Below are positions 14,675 through 20,853 of a stretch of DNA of 20,853 nucleotides, in pieces. A program made the position numbers and the translations under genes. Origin of the DNA: an uncultured Lachnospiraceae bacterium. GTDB taxonomy: Bacteria > Bacillota > Clostridia > Lachnospirales > Lachnospiraceae. The DNA lies in NCBI GenBank assembly GCA_934371475.1, contig CAKRNX010000025.1, forward strand, positions 1 to 20,853, written 5' to 3'. Under the pieces are notes generated by a model. It worked only from the letters and a program-made list of their open reading frames with translations, was not told the origin of the DNA and ran no database searches. Within the stretch, counting starts at the first letter, position 1; the number at the start of each line of letters is the position of its first letter.

Positions 14675-16057
14675 ATGAAAAGGAACAAAAACAAATGGAT
14701 TGCAGGGATTTTTGCAGCAGCAGTGCTGTGTATGGCAGGAACAGCAATAGCAGCACCTGAGCCGGAGGTGGAATACACACTGATGGCAGGTGCAGCGGAG
14801 CGCGATATTACGCCGACGGAAGAGAACGGAATGCTTCCGATCGCAGCAGTGGGACGCACAACCGCAGAGGGTGTGATTGATGAGCTGCACACCAGAGTGA
14901 TTGCGGTGAACGATGGAGAGAAAACGGCACTGATCATTTCCAATGAGACAGGAAAAGGTCCGTATGGTCCACTGTTTGCGCAGGAACTGAGTGACCACAC
15001 AGGCGTACCGCTGGATGCCATTTTCTACACGGCTACACATGCCCATGCAACACCGGAAATCACAGATGAAATTACCATGGATTATCTGACCTTTGATGAA
15101 AATTCAGAGGAAGTAGACAATCTCCAGAAATGGGGACATCTGGTGTATGACCATCTGAAGGATGCGGCAGATGAAGCACTGGCAAACATGGAGCCGGTAA
15201 AAATCGGCATCGGTTATTCGACCTGCGGTATCAATGTGAACAGAAATGCCCGTTACACCAAGCCGGATGGCACGTACTACTGGGCGCAGGGTTACGGATT
15301 TGACGGTTTCTCCGACAAGACGCTGTCCGTGATCCGGTTTACCAGTGTGGAGACAGGAGATCCGGTCGCATTTATTTTTAATTATGCGGTGCATGGCGTA
15401 GTGATGTATGCAAATCAGGTGCTGGATGGAAAAACAGGTATTTCCAGTGACATCGGTGGATATGTCTGCAATGCGCTGGAAGAGCAGAATGAAGGTGCAG
15501 TAGCTATGTTCCTGGTGGGAGCAGCCGGAGACCAGAACCCGATTTTCGGAAATGAATATTTTACCCCGAGCATTGAGACCGGAGAGAAAGAGACAGGCAA
15601 TCAGGGATCCGAGGAGATTCTGGAGTGGCTTGGCAAACTGATGTATTTTGATACGGTAGAGGCAATTAAAGACATTGATACAGAAACCGGAAACGCCAAT
15701 ATCAATTATGAGTATGGAACAACGACAATTCCGGCTTCTGACGGCGGAGATTATCCGGTAGCGCTGCAGGTACTGCGTATCGGAAAGATTGCACTCGTAG
15801 GTTTCCCGGGAGAAATGTTCAATGAGATCGGAGTCAAAGCCATTGAAGAGTCACCGCTGGAGGATACACTGTGGGTCAATCTTGTCTGGACAAGAGAAGG
15901 ACAGCAGACAGGATATCATTCCACTGATACGATTACAGCGGAAGGCGGCCAGGGAAGAAATAAAAAATATCTGCCCGGCTATCTGCAGGATGCAGTGACA
16001 GATCTGACAAAACAGCTGGTAGGAGAGAGCCTCGAGCTGGCAGGAAGCAGCAAGTAA
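14675..16057 (+). CDS. Secreted neutral/alkaline ceramidase-like protein
   Basis: A 460-residue exported protein starting at ATG 14675, 6 bases after AGGAGG (14663-14668). It has an N-terminal signal peptide with a likely cleavage after AIA (about residue 26). The mature protein begins AGAAERDITP, followed by ELHTRVIAVNDGEKTALIIS, THAHATPE (H122, H124) and NYAVHG (H240), matching the N-terminal domain of neutral ceramidases (PF04734), whose zinc site uses an HxH-type segment and a further His. However, where neutral ceramidases have the amidase motif GDVSPN with a nucleophilic Ser, this protein has GDQNPI (285-290), with N288 at the Ser position. The usual C-terminal beta-sandwich also seems absent, because the protein stops at 460 residues. 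It is thus probably a metal-dependent hydrolase of a different specificity. Followed at 188 bases by another secreted protein. Confidence 0.85.
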   Translation: MKRNKNKWIAGIFAAAVLCMAGTAIAAPEPEVEYTLMAGAAERDITPTEENGMLPIAAVGRTTAEGVIDELHTRVIAVNDGEKTALIISNETGKGPYGPLFAQELSDHTGVPLDAIFYTATHAHATPEITDEITMDYLTFDENSEEVDNLQKWGHLVYDHLKDAADEALANMEPVKIGIGYSTCGINVNRNARYTKPDGTYYWAQGYGFDGFSDKTLSVIRFTSVETGDPVAFIFNYAVHGVVMYANQVLDGKTGISSDIGGYVCNALEEQNEGAVAMFLVGAAGDQNPIFGNEYFTPSIETGEKETGNQGSEEILEWLGKLMYFDTVEAIKDIDTETGNANINYEYGTTTIPASDGGDYPVALQVLRIGKIALVGFPGEMFNEIGVKAIEESPLEDTLWVNLVWTREGQQTGYHSTDTITAEGGQGRNKKYLPGYLQDAVTDLTKQLVGESLELAGSSK

Positions 16058-16245
16058 AAAACGCAGAAACAGGGAAAAAACCTCCCTATGATGCGACTGC
16101 GGAACCATTAACAGCAGAATGCATGAAGCTGGGTGAAACGGAAACTCCCCGGAAACAGGGCGGCGTGGCTCTCTGATTGCAGGAACAGGATAGAAAAGCA
16201 CAGGACGGGAAACTGTCCTGTAGAACAGAAAGGAAGGATTATAAC

Positions 16246-17502
16246 ATGAGCAGAATAAACAGACAGTGGAAAAAGATGATTTCAGCAGGTATGGCAGTGA
16301 GTATGGCAGCGTTTGGCAGCATGAATACATTTGCCGTGTACAGCCCGGAAGATAACGGACCGGGCAGCGAAGTGCAGATTTATAATGAATACGGCGCACA
16401 TATGGGACTGGAAGAGGAAACAGAGAATGCGGATATTTCCGGGATTTGCAGCGAAGAATATACAGAAAATTATGTGCATGAGGGAGCTTATATTCTCTCA
16501 GACAATCCGGTCACTGACCAGGAATATGAGCCGGGCGTGTATTATGAGACAGACAGCTTCACCTACGGCGACGGAATTTATGTGATCATTCAGGATGAAG
16601 CCTCTCCGGAGAAGTTCTATACATTGATTAAAAGTATGCAGGATCTTGAGGTAGGGGATGAATTTATCTGGAGAGACGGAGATGTGGGCGGACGTCTTCT
16701 GGATGATAAATATACTTCGACCCATATGGCCGGAAATTACAAAGATTCGGAGTATTCCTATGTGTCCTATGACACCAGCGGTGGCAAGCTGTCTGCGCAG
16801 ACAGTAGAAAGATCAGATGACGGAATGCCTGCAGATGAGCAGGAAGAAGGATTTACGTATCTGTATCTGGTATCTGAGACAGCGGCAGATTTTGCACAGA
16901 GAACAGCAAATGAAGAGGCGGGATATGAAGAGAAGGCACAGTCTTCAGACAGAGCGTATATGCCGGTCAACAATACCAAGAGCGATGCCACTCCGTTCAA
17001 TAACTGGAGCAATCTGACAGAAGATGACCAGAAAGATTACAATGACAGAATTGCCAGAGTTGGAGGACAGGAAGGCGAATCCAATACAAGACTGTATTCC
17101 TACAGCGGACAGAATGTGATTGTTGCCAAATTTGCAGTAGAAATCACAGAGGGAACCGGGGAACTGACCTGGGCAGAAGATATGGAGTACAATGAAGATG
17201 CGGACTATGCTCAGACCGAAGGAACGATTACGGTAGCAGAGGGAGAAACCAAAACACTGTACTTCCACACTCAGTATACAAATACCTGGGGAAGAGATGG
17301 CTATAAGAATGTACCGATCACATATACGGTAGGCGATGAGAGTGTGATTTCTTATGTGGGACAGACAGAAGAAGAAGGAGCGGAAGCTTTTGTACTGACC
17401 GGACTGAAAAAAGGAACTACGACTCTGACAGCGGCACTGGACGGCGAAGATGGAAAGTACGCAGGCGGCGCAAGCGTAACTCTGACCGTGACCGTAGAGT
17501 AA
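16246..17502 (+). CDS. Secreted protein of unknown function with a C-terminal Ig-like segment
   Basis: A 418-residue acidic exported protein I do not recognise. Start ATG 16246 follows AGGAAGGA (16231-16238) by 7 bases; an earlier in-frame ATG (16177) would place 23 hydrophilic residues before the signal peptide and lacks a site. The signal peptide runs to about residue 29, with cleavage near TFA/VYS. The mature part contains repeated DGxxY-type strands, with no LPxTG or membrane anchor. The last 90 residues (TITVAEGETKTLYFHTQYTN to the end, with LKKGTTTLTAAL and ASVTLTVTVE) look like a bacterial Ig-like (Big_2-type) fold. No strong terminator separates it from the ceramidase-like gene, so the two may be transcribed together; a small hairpin ACAGGAC/GTCCTGT (16200-16221) precedes its ribosome site. 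Substrate or partner unknown. Confidence 0.8.
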   Translation: MSRINRQWKKMISAGMAVSMAAFGSMNTFAVYSPEDNGPGSEVQIYNEYGAHMGLEEETENADISGICSEEYTENYVHEGAYILSDNPVTDQEYEPGVYYETDSFTYGDGIYVIIQDEASPEKFYTLIKSMQDLEVGDEFIWRDGDVGGRLLDDKYTSTHMAGNYKDSEYSYVSYDTSGGKLSAQTVERSDDGMPADEQEEGFTYLYLVSETAADFAQRTANEEAGYEEKAQSSDRAYMPVNNTKSDATPFNNWSNLTEDDQKDYNDRIARVGGQEGESNTRLYSYSGQNVIVAKFAVEITEGTGELTWAEDMEYNEDADYAQTEGTITVAEGETKTLYFHTQYTNTWGRDGYKNVPITYTVGDESVISYVGQTEEEGAEAFVLTGLKKGTTTLTAALDGEDGKYAGGASVTLTVTVE

Positions 17503-17573
17503 GCGGAAAAACTAGAGTGTGTTGTTCAAACATATTCTAATGTGGTAAAGATAAGAAAAACTGCGAAAATAAA

Positions 17574-17631
17574 TCAAAATGAGCAGCGGATGGGATTGTT
17601 GTCTGACAACCTGTCTGCTGTTTGCATTTTT
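17574..17631 (+). terminator. Probable terminator after the secreted-protein gene
   Basis: CAGCGGATGGG (17584-17594) pairs with CCTGTCTGCTG (17610-17620) over 11 bp with three G.T pairs, and an inner TTGT/ACAA stem with loop CTG sits inside. Outer bases AAAATG (17576-17581) and CATTTT (17625-17630) can also pair. The T-run is interrupted (TTTGCATTTTT), so strength is uncertain; the A-rich left flank could let it act on both strands. Confidence 0.6.
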
Positions 17632-17978
17632 GATATTTCTCTGTATAATGAGAAAAAATTGGGAAAAAAAGGAATATGAAAAAAATATAAAGAAAAAAAT
17701 GAATGATTATGAAAGGATTTTCGGGATTTTTTGAAGCGCTGCAGAGTGAAAAACAAACAGAAAAACGAACAAAAGATATACATTAAAACAAAAGTTCCAA
17801 TTCTGAGATTTTTGGATATAAATATGCGTCGGAAAAAGGGAAAAGATAACAGAAAAAAATAAGAAAATAAAACAGAAAAAAATAGAAAAAAAGACTGATA
17901 AAAAAATAACACAGCAAAAATAAATTGGCAATTTCACGAATGAACGCGAAAAAATACAATTTTTATTAGGTAAATTTC
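17632..17978. other. A-rich non-coding stretch upstream of ppdK
   Basis: About 350 bases dominated by A on this strand, with many A5-A7 runs (for example near 17650-17700 and 17850-17930) and no credible gene. Open frames on the opposite strand are Phe-rich products of the T-runs, not proteins. The last part (17949-17970, A6 then T5) lies directly upstream of the ppdK -35 box and could act as an UP-type element. A weak palindrome TTCACG/CGCGAA (17933-17950) might be an operator. Otherwise I see nothing in it. Confidence 0.5.
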
Positions 17979-18007
17979 TTGACGCGCTATTTAATACCTA
18001 TTAAAAT
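17979..18007 (+). promoter_or_regulatory. Sigma-A promoter of ppdK
   Basis: TTGACG (17979-17984) and TAAAAT (18002-18007) are separated by exactly 17 bases, preceded by A/T tracts. The predicted transcription start is about 18014, placing the following hairpin at the very 5' end of the message. Confidence 0.8.
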
Positions 18008-18013
18008 ATAATT

Positions 18014-18136
18014 ATGATTAACTCGCCAGAAGATACCTGTCACCCGTATGGAAACAGTACATTTGAAAACGGTATGACAGATATGTTCTGGCGAGTTGAT
18101 CCGAAAGATCATTATATTTTAGGAGGAATGTGTCAC
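18014..18136 (+). promoter_or_regulatory. ppdK leader with a long 5'-terminal hairpin
   Basis: Bases 18016-18042 pair with 18075-18101: GATTAACTCGCCAGAA on the left matches TTCTGGCGAGTTGATC on the right (16 pairs, one G.T). Then ATA/TAT and CTGTCA/TGACAG continue the stem with two single mismatches. A short CCGT/ACGG (18044-18047, 18069-18072) extends it into the loop. The hairpin starts about two bases after the predicted transcript start, and the ribosome site AGGAGG (18121-18126) lies 20 bases beyond its end, unpaired. There is no T-run, so it is not a simple terminator. A stabilising or ligand-responsive leader are both possible; I do not recognise a known riboswitch. Confidence 0.75.
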
Positions 18137-20767
18137 ATGGCGAAATGGGTTTATATGTTCACAGAAGGAAACGCACAGATGCGTAATCTGCTGGGCGGAA
18201 AAGGTGCAAACCTTGCGGAGATGACAAGTCTCGGACTTCCGGTGCCGCAGGGCTTCACGATCACAACAGAAGCATGCACACAGTACTACGAAGATGGAAG
18301 AAAAATTAATGATGAGATCATGGGTCAGATTATGGAAGCCATCACAAAGATGGAAGGTGTGACCGGCAAAAAGTTCGGCGACAAAGAGAATCCTCTTCTG
18401 GTTTCTGTTCGTTCCGGTGCCCGCGCTTCCATGCCCGGTATGATGGATACCATCCTGAATCTGGGTCTGAACGAAGAGGTAGTGGAAGTTCTGGCTGAAA
18501 AGTCAGGCAATCCCCGCTGGGCATGGGACTGCTACAGAAGATTTATTCAGATGTTTTCAGATGTTGTGATGGAGGTCGGCAAAAAGCATTTTGAACAGCT
18601 GATTGACAAAATGAAAGCCGAAAAAGGTGTTAAACAGGATGTTGACCTGACAGCAGAGGATCTGAAGACTCTGGCAGAGCAGTTCAAAGCGGAGTACAGA
18701 TCAGCGATCGGCGCTGATTTCCCGTCCGATCCCAAGGAACAGCTGATGGAGGCCATCAAGGCTGTGTTCCGTTCCTGGGACAACCCGAGAGCAAATGTTT
18801 ATCGCCGCGACAATGATATTCCGTATTCCTGGGGTACAGCTGTCAACGTACAGATGATGGCGTTCGGAAATATGGGAGACGACTGTGGTACCGGTGTGGC
18901 GTTCACCCGTGACCCGGCTACCGGAGAGAACGGACTGTTCGGTGAGTTCCTGACCAATGCACAGGGCGAGGATGTTGTTGCCGGCGTTCGTACACCGATG
19001 CATATTTCCGAGATGGAAGAGAAATTCCCGGAAGCATTCAAACAGTTTAAGAATGTATGCCATATCCTGGAGACTCATTACCGGGATATGCAGGATATGG
19101 AGTTTACCGTAGAACATGGCCAGCTGTATATGCTGCAGACGCGTAACGGCAAGAGAACAGCGAAAGCGGCCCTGAAGATTGCCTGTGATCTGGTGGATGA
19201 AGGCATGAGAACAGAAAAAGAAGCAGTGGCCATGATTGATCCGCGTAATCTGGATACACTGCTGCATCCGCAGTTTGATGCGGCTGCACTGAAGGCAGCA
19301 GAGCCTGCGGCAAGAGCGCTGGGTGCATCACCGGGAGCTGCCTGCGGCAAGATTGTGTTTACAGCAGATGATGCGGTAGCATGGGCTGCAAGAGGTGAAA
19401 AAGTGGTTCTGGTTCGTCTGGAGACATCGCCGGAGGATATCACAGGAATGAAATCCGCACAGGGTATCCTGACTGTCCGCGGAGGTATGACCTCTCATGC
19501 AGCAGTAGTTGCCCGCGGTATGGGTACCTGCTGTGTATCGGGATGCGGCGATATCGTGATGGATGAGGCAAATAAGAAATTTACACTGGCCGGTAAAGAG
19601 TACCACGAGGGAGACTGCATCTCTCTGGACGGATCCACAGGATGCATCTATGACGGACTGATCCCGACTGTGGATGCAACGATTGCCGGAGAGTTCAGCA
19701 GAATTATGGGATGGGCGGATAAATACAGAACGCTGAAGGTTCGTACTAATGCGGATACTCCGGCAGATGCAAAGAAAGCCCGTGAACTTGGTGCGGAGGG
19801 CATCGGTCTGTGCCGTACAGAGCATATGTTCTTTGAGGGTGACAGGATTGACGCATTCCGTGAGATGATCTGTTCTGAAACACAGGAAGAGAGAGAGACC
19901 GCTCTGGCGAAGATCCTTCCGGAGCAGCAGGGAGACTTCGAGAAACTGTATGAGGCTCTGGAGGGACATCCCGTGACGATCCGTTTTCTGGATCCGCCTT
20001 TGCATGAATTTGTTCCTACTGAGGAAGCGGATATCAAGAAACTGGCTGATGCACAGGGCAAGAGCGTAGAGCAGATCAAGGCGATCATTGACAGCCTGCA
20101 TGAGTTCAACCCGATGATGGGACATCGAGGATGCCGTCTGGCAGTGACTTATCCGGAGATTGCCAAGATGCAGACAAGAGCGGTGATCCGTGCTGCGATC
20201 AATGTAAAGAAAGCGCATCCGGAATGGGATGTAAAACCGGAGATCATGATCCCGCTGGTAGGCGATGCAAAAGAGCTGAAATATGTCAAGAAATTTGTGG
20301 TAGAGACAGCGGATGAGGAGATCAAGGCAGCAGGCAGCGATATTCATTACGAAGTAGGAACCATGATCGAGATTCCGAGAGCGGCGCTGACCGCTGATGA
20401 GATTGCGGCAGAGGCAGATTTCTTCTGCTTTGGAACGAATGATCTGACTCAGATGACTTACGGTTTCTCACGTGATGATGCAGGCAAGTTCCTGAATGCT
20501 TACTATGATGCCAAGATTTTTGAGAATGATCCGTTCGCAAAACTGGATCAGGATGGCGTAGGCAAGCTGATGAAGATGGCAATCAGCCTGGGCAAACCGG
20601 TCAATCCGAAGCTTCACGTAGGCATCTGCGGAGAGCATGGCGGAGATCCAAGCTCTGTAGAGTTCTGCGACAGCATCGGTCTGGATTATGTATCCTGCTC
20701 ACCGTTCCGCGTACCGATCGCACGTCTGGCAGCAGCGCAGGCAGCGATCAACAGAGAAGGCATGTAA
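18137..20767 (+). CDS. ppdK: Pyruvate, phosphate dikinase
   Basis: Interconverts PEP + AMP + PPi and pyruvate + ATP + Pi; in anaerobes it often runs toward pyruvate and ATP. The 876 residues fit the Clostridium symbiosum enzyme (about 874). Start ATG 18137 (MAKWVYMF) lies 10 bases after AGGAGG (18121-18126); earlier in-frame ATGs at 18014 and 18128 lack suitable sites. The N-terminal nucleotide-binding domain shows KGANLAEMTSLGLPVPQGF and VSVRSGARASMPGMMDT. The phospho-carrier histidine is H454 in RGGMTSHAAVVARGMG, next to the Thr used by PPDK regulatory proteins in other organisms. The C-terminal PEP domain has LCRTEHMFF, RFLDPPLHEF, GTNDLTQMTYGFSRDD and the catalytic C831 in CGEHGGDPSS. All catalytic residues are present. 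A strong promoter and structured leader precede it. The 86 bases after the stop hold no gene. Confidence 0.98.
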   Translation: MAKWVYMFTEGNAQMRNLLGGKGANLAEMTSLGLPVPQGFTITTEACTQYYEDGRKINDEIMGQIMEAITKMEGVTGKKFGDKENPLLVSVRSGARASMPGMMDTILNLGLNEEVVEVLAEKSGNPRWAWDCYRRFIQMFSDVVMEVGKKHFEQLIDKMKAEKGVKQDVDLTAEDLKTLAEQFKAEYRSAIGADFPSDPKEQLMEAIKAVFRSWDNPRANVYRRDNDIPYSWGTAVNVQMMAFGNMGDDCGTGVAFTRDPATGENGLFGEFLTNAQGEDVVAGVRTPMHISEMEEKFPEAFKQFKNVCHILETHYRDMQDMEFTVEHGQLYMLQTRNGKRTAKAALKIACDLVDEGMRTEKEAVAMIDPRNLDTLLHPQFDAAALKAAEPAARALGASPGAACGKIVFTADDAVAWAARGEKVVLVRLETSPEDITGMKSAQGILTVRGGMTSHAAVVARGMGTCCVSGCGDIVMDEANKKFTLAGKEYHEGDCISLDGSTGCIYDGLIPTVDATIAGEFSRIMGWADKYRTLKVRTNADTPADAKKARELGAEGIGLCRTEHMFFEGDRIDAFREMICSETQEERETALAKILPEQQGDFEKLYEALEGHPVTIRFLDPPLHEFVPTEEADIKKLADAQGKSVEQIKAIIDSLHEFNPMMGHRGCRLAVTYPEIAKMQTRAVIRAAINVKKAHPEWDVKPEIMIPLVGDAKELKYVKKFVVETADEEIKAAGSDIHYEVGTMIEIPRAALTADEIAAEADFFCFGTNDLTQMTYGFSRDDAGKFLNAYYDAKIFENDPFAKLDQDGVGKLMKMAISLGKPVNPKLHVGICGEHGGDPSSVEFCDSIGLDYVSCSPFRVPIARLAAAQAAINREGM

Positions 20768-20853
20768 ATCAGTCTTGTATCACAGGGCAAAGGCTTTTAT
20801 CCAGTTTTAGGGCAAAAGTTTCAGCCAGTGAAAAATCTAAATTCACGTAAATA

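Noticed and set aside
17574..17937. Two overlapping Phe-rich frames on the minus strand
   Set aside because: They are produced by T-runs opposite the A-rich tract; the low-complexity FFLFF-type sequence and absence of a ribosome site argue against a gene.
19328..20347. Frame of 339 codons on the minus strand inside ppdK
   Set aside because: Antisense to a fully intact catalytic domain; the translation has no domain pattern and the codon bias of ppdK explains it.
20784..20828. Imperfect direct repeat AGGGCAAA...CCAG after ppdK
   Set aside because: Only an 8-base core is identical and the rest is diverged; it does not form a stem or terminator, so it is likely chance.

Overview
The window looks like a chromosomal segment of an anaerobic, low-to-mid-GC Clostridia, most likely Lachnospiraceae (a Blautia/Ruminococcus-like gut bacterium). 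The basis is the protein families (pyruvate:ferredoxin oxidoreductase, PPi-type phosphofructokinase, pyruvate phosphate dikinase, a TIGR01906 membrane protein, PreP-like M16C peptidase next to era and recO), strong AGGAGG ribosome sites, and every gene lying on the + strand. This is an inference from gene content, not a database match.

Layout. 1-1289: C-terminal part of pyruvate:ferredoxin oxidoreductase, closed by a terminator. 1520-2218: a TIGR01906-type membrane protein. 2219-2514: a gap holding a striking 89-base near-perfect hairpin. 2515-7107: a run of M16C peptidase, era and recO. 7127-9332: a promoter, a small lipoprotein gene and glycyl-tRNA synthetase. 9333-9586: a 254-base non-coding, hairpin-rich gap. 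9587-10822: phosphofructokinase with PPi-type signature residues, then a strong terminator and two copies of a palindromic repeat. 10970-14422: a three-gene sensing unit (sugar-binding lipoprotein, AraC-type regulator, LytS-type histidine kinase) closed by a terminator. 14675-17502: two secreted proteins, one of the neutral-ceramidase-like family and one unrecognised. 17503-18136: an A-rich non-coding stretch, a strong promoter and a leader that folds into a long hairpin. 18137-20767: pyruvate phosphate dikinase.

How they work together. Three enzymes belong to glycolysis and pyruvate metabolism: phosphofructokinase and pyruvate phosphate dikinase can both use pyrophosphate, and pyruvate:ferredoxin oxidoreductase takes the pyruvate on to acetyl-CoA. 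Era, RecO and GlyRS are core housekeeping proteins. The 10970-14422 unit resembles the XylFII/LytS/YesN arrangement, in which a membrane-tethered sugar-binding protein signals through a histidine kinase. Here the regulator has no receiver domain and no sugar transporter is present in the window.

The most unusual items are the receiver-less regulator beside an apparently intact kinase, the ceramidase-like protein with Asn at the expected nucleophile Ser, the 5'-terminal hairpin leader of ppdK, the 89-base hairpin at 2332-2420, and the palindromic repeat pair at 10875-10957. I found no CRISPR array, tRNA, rRNA, intact transposase or phage gene.
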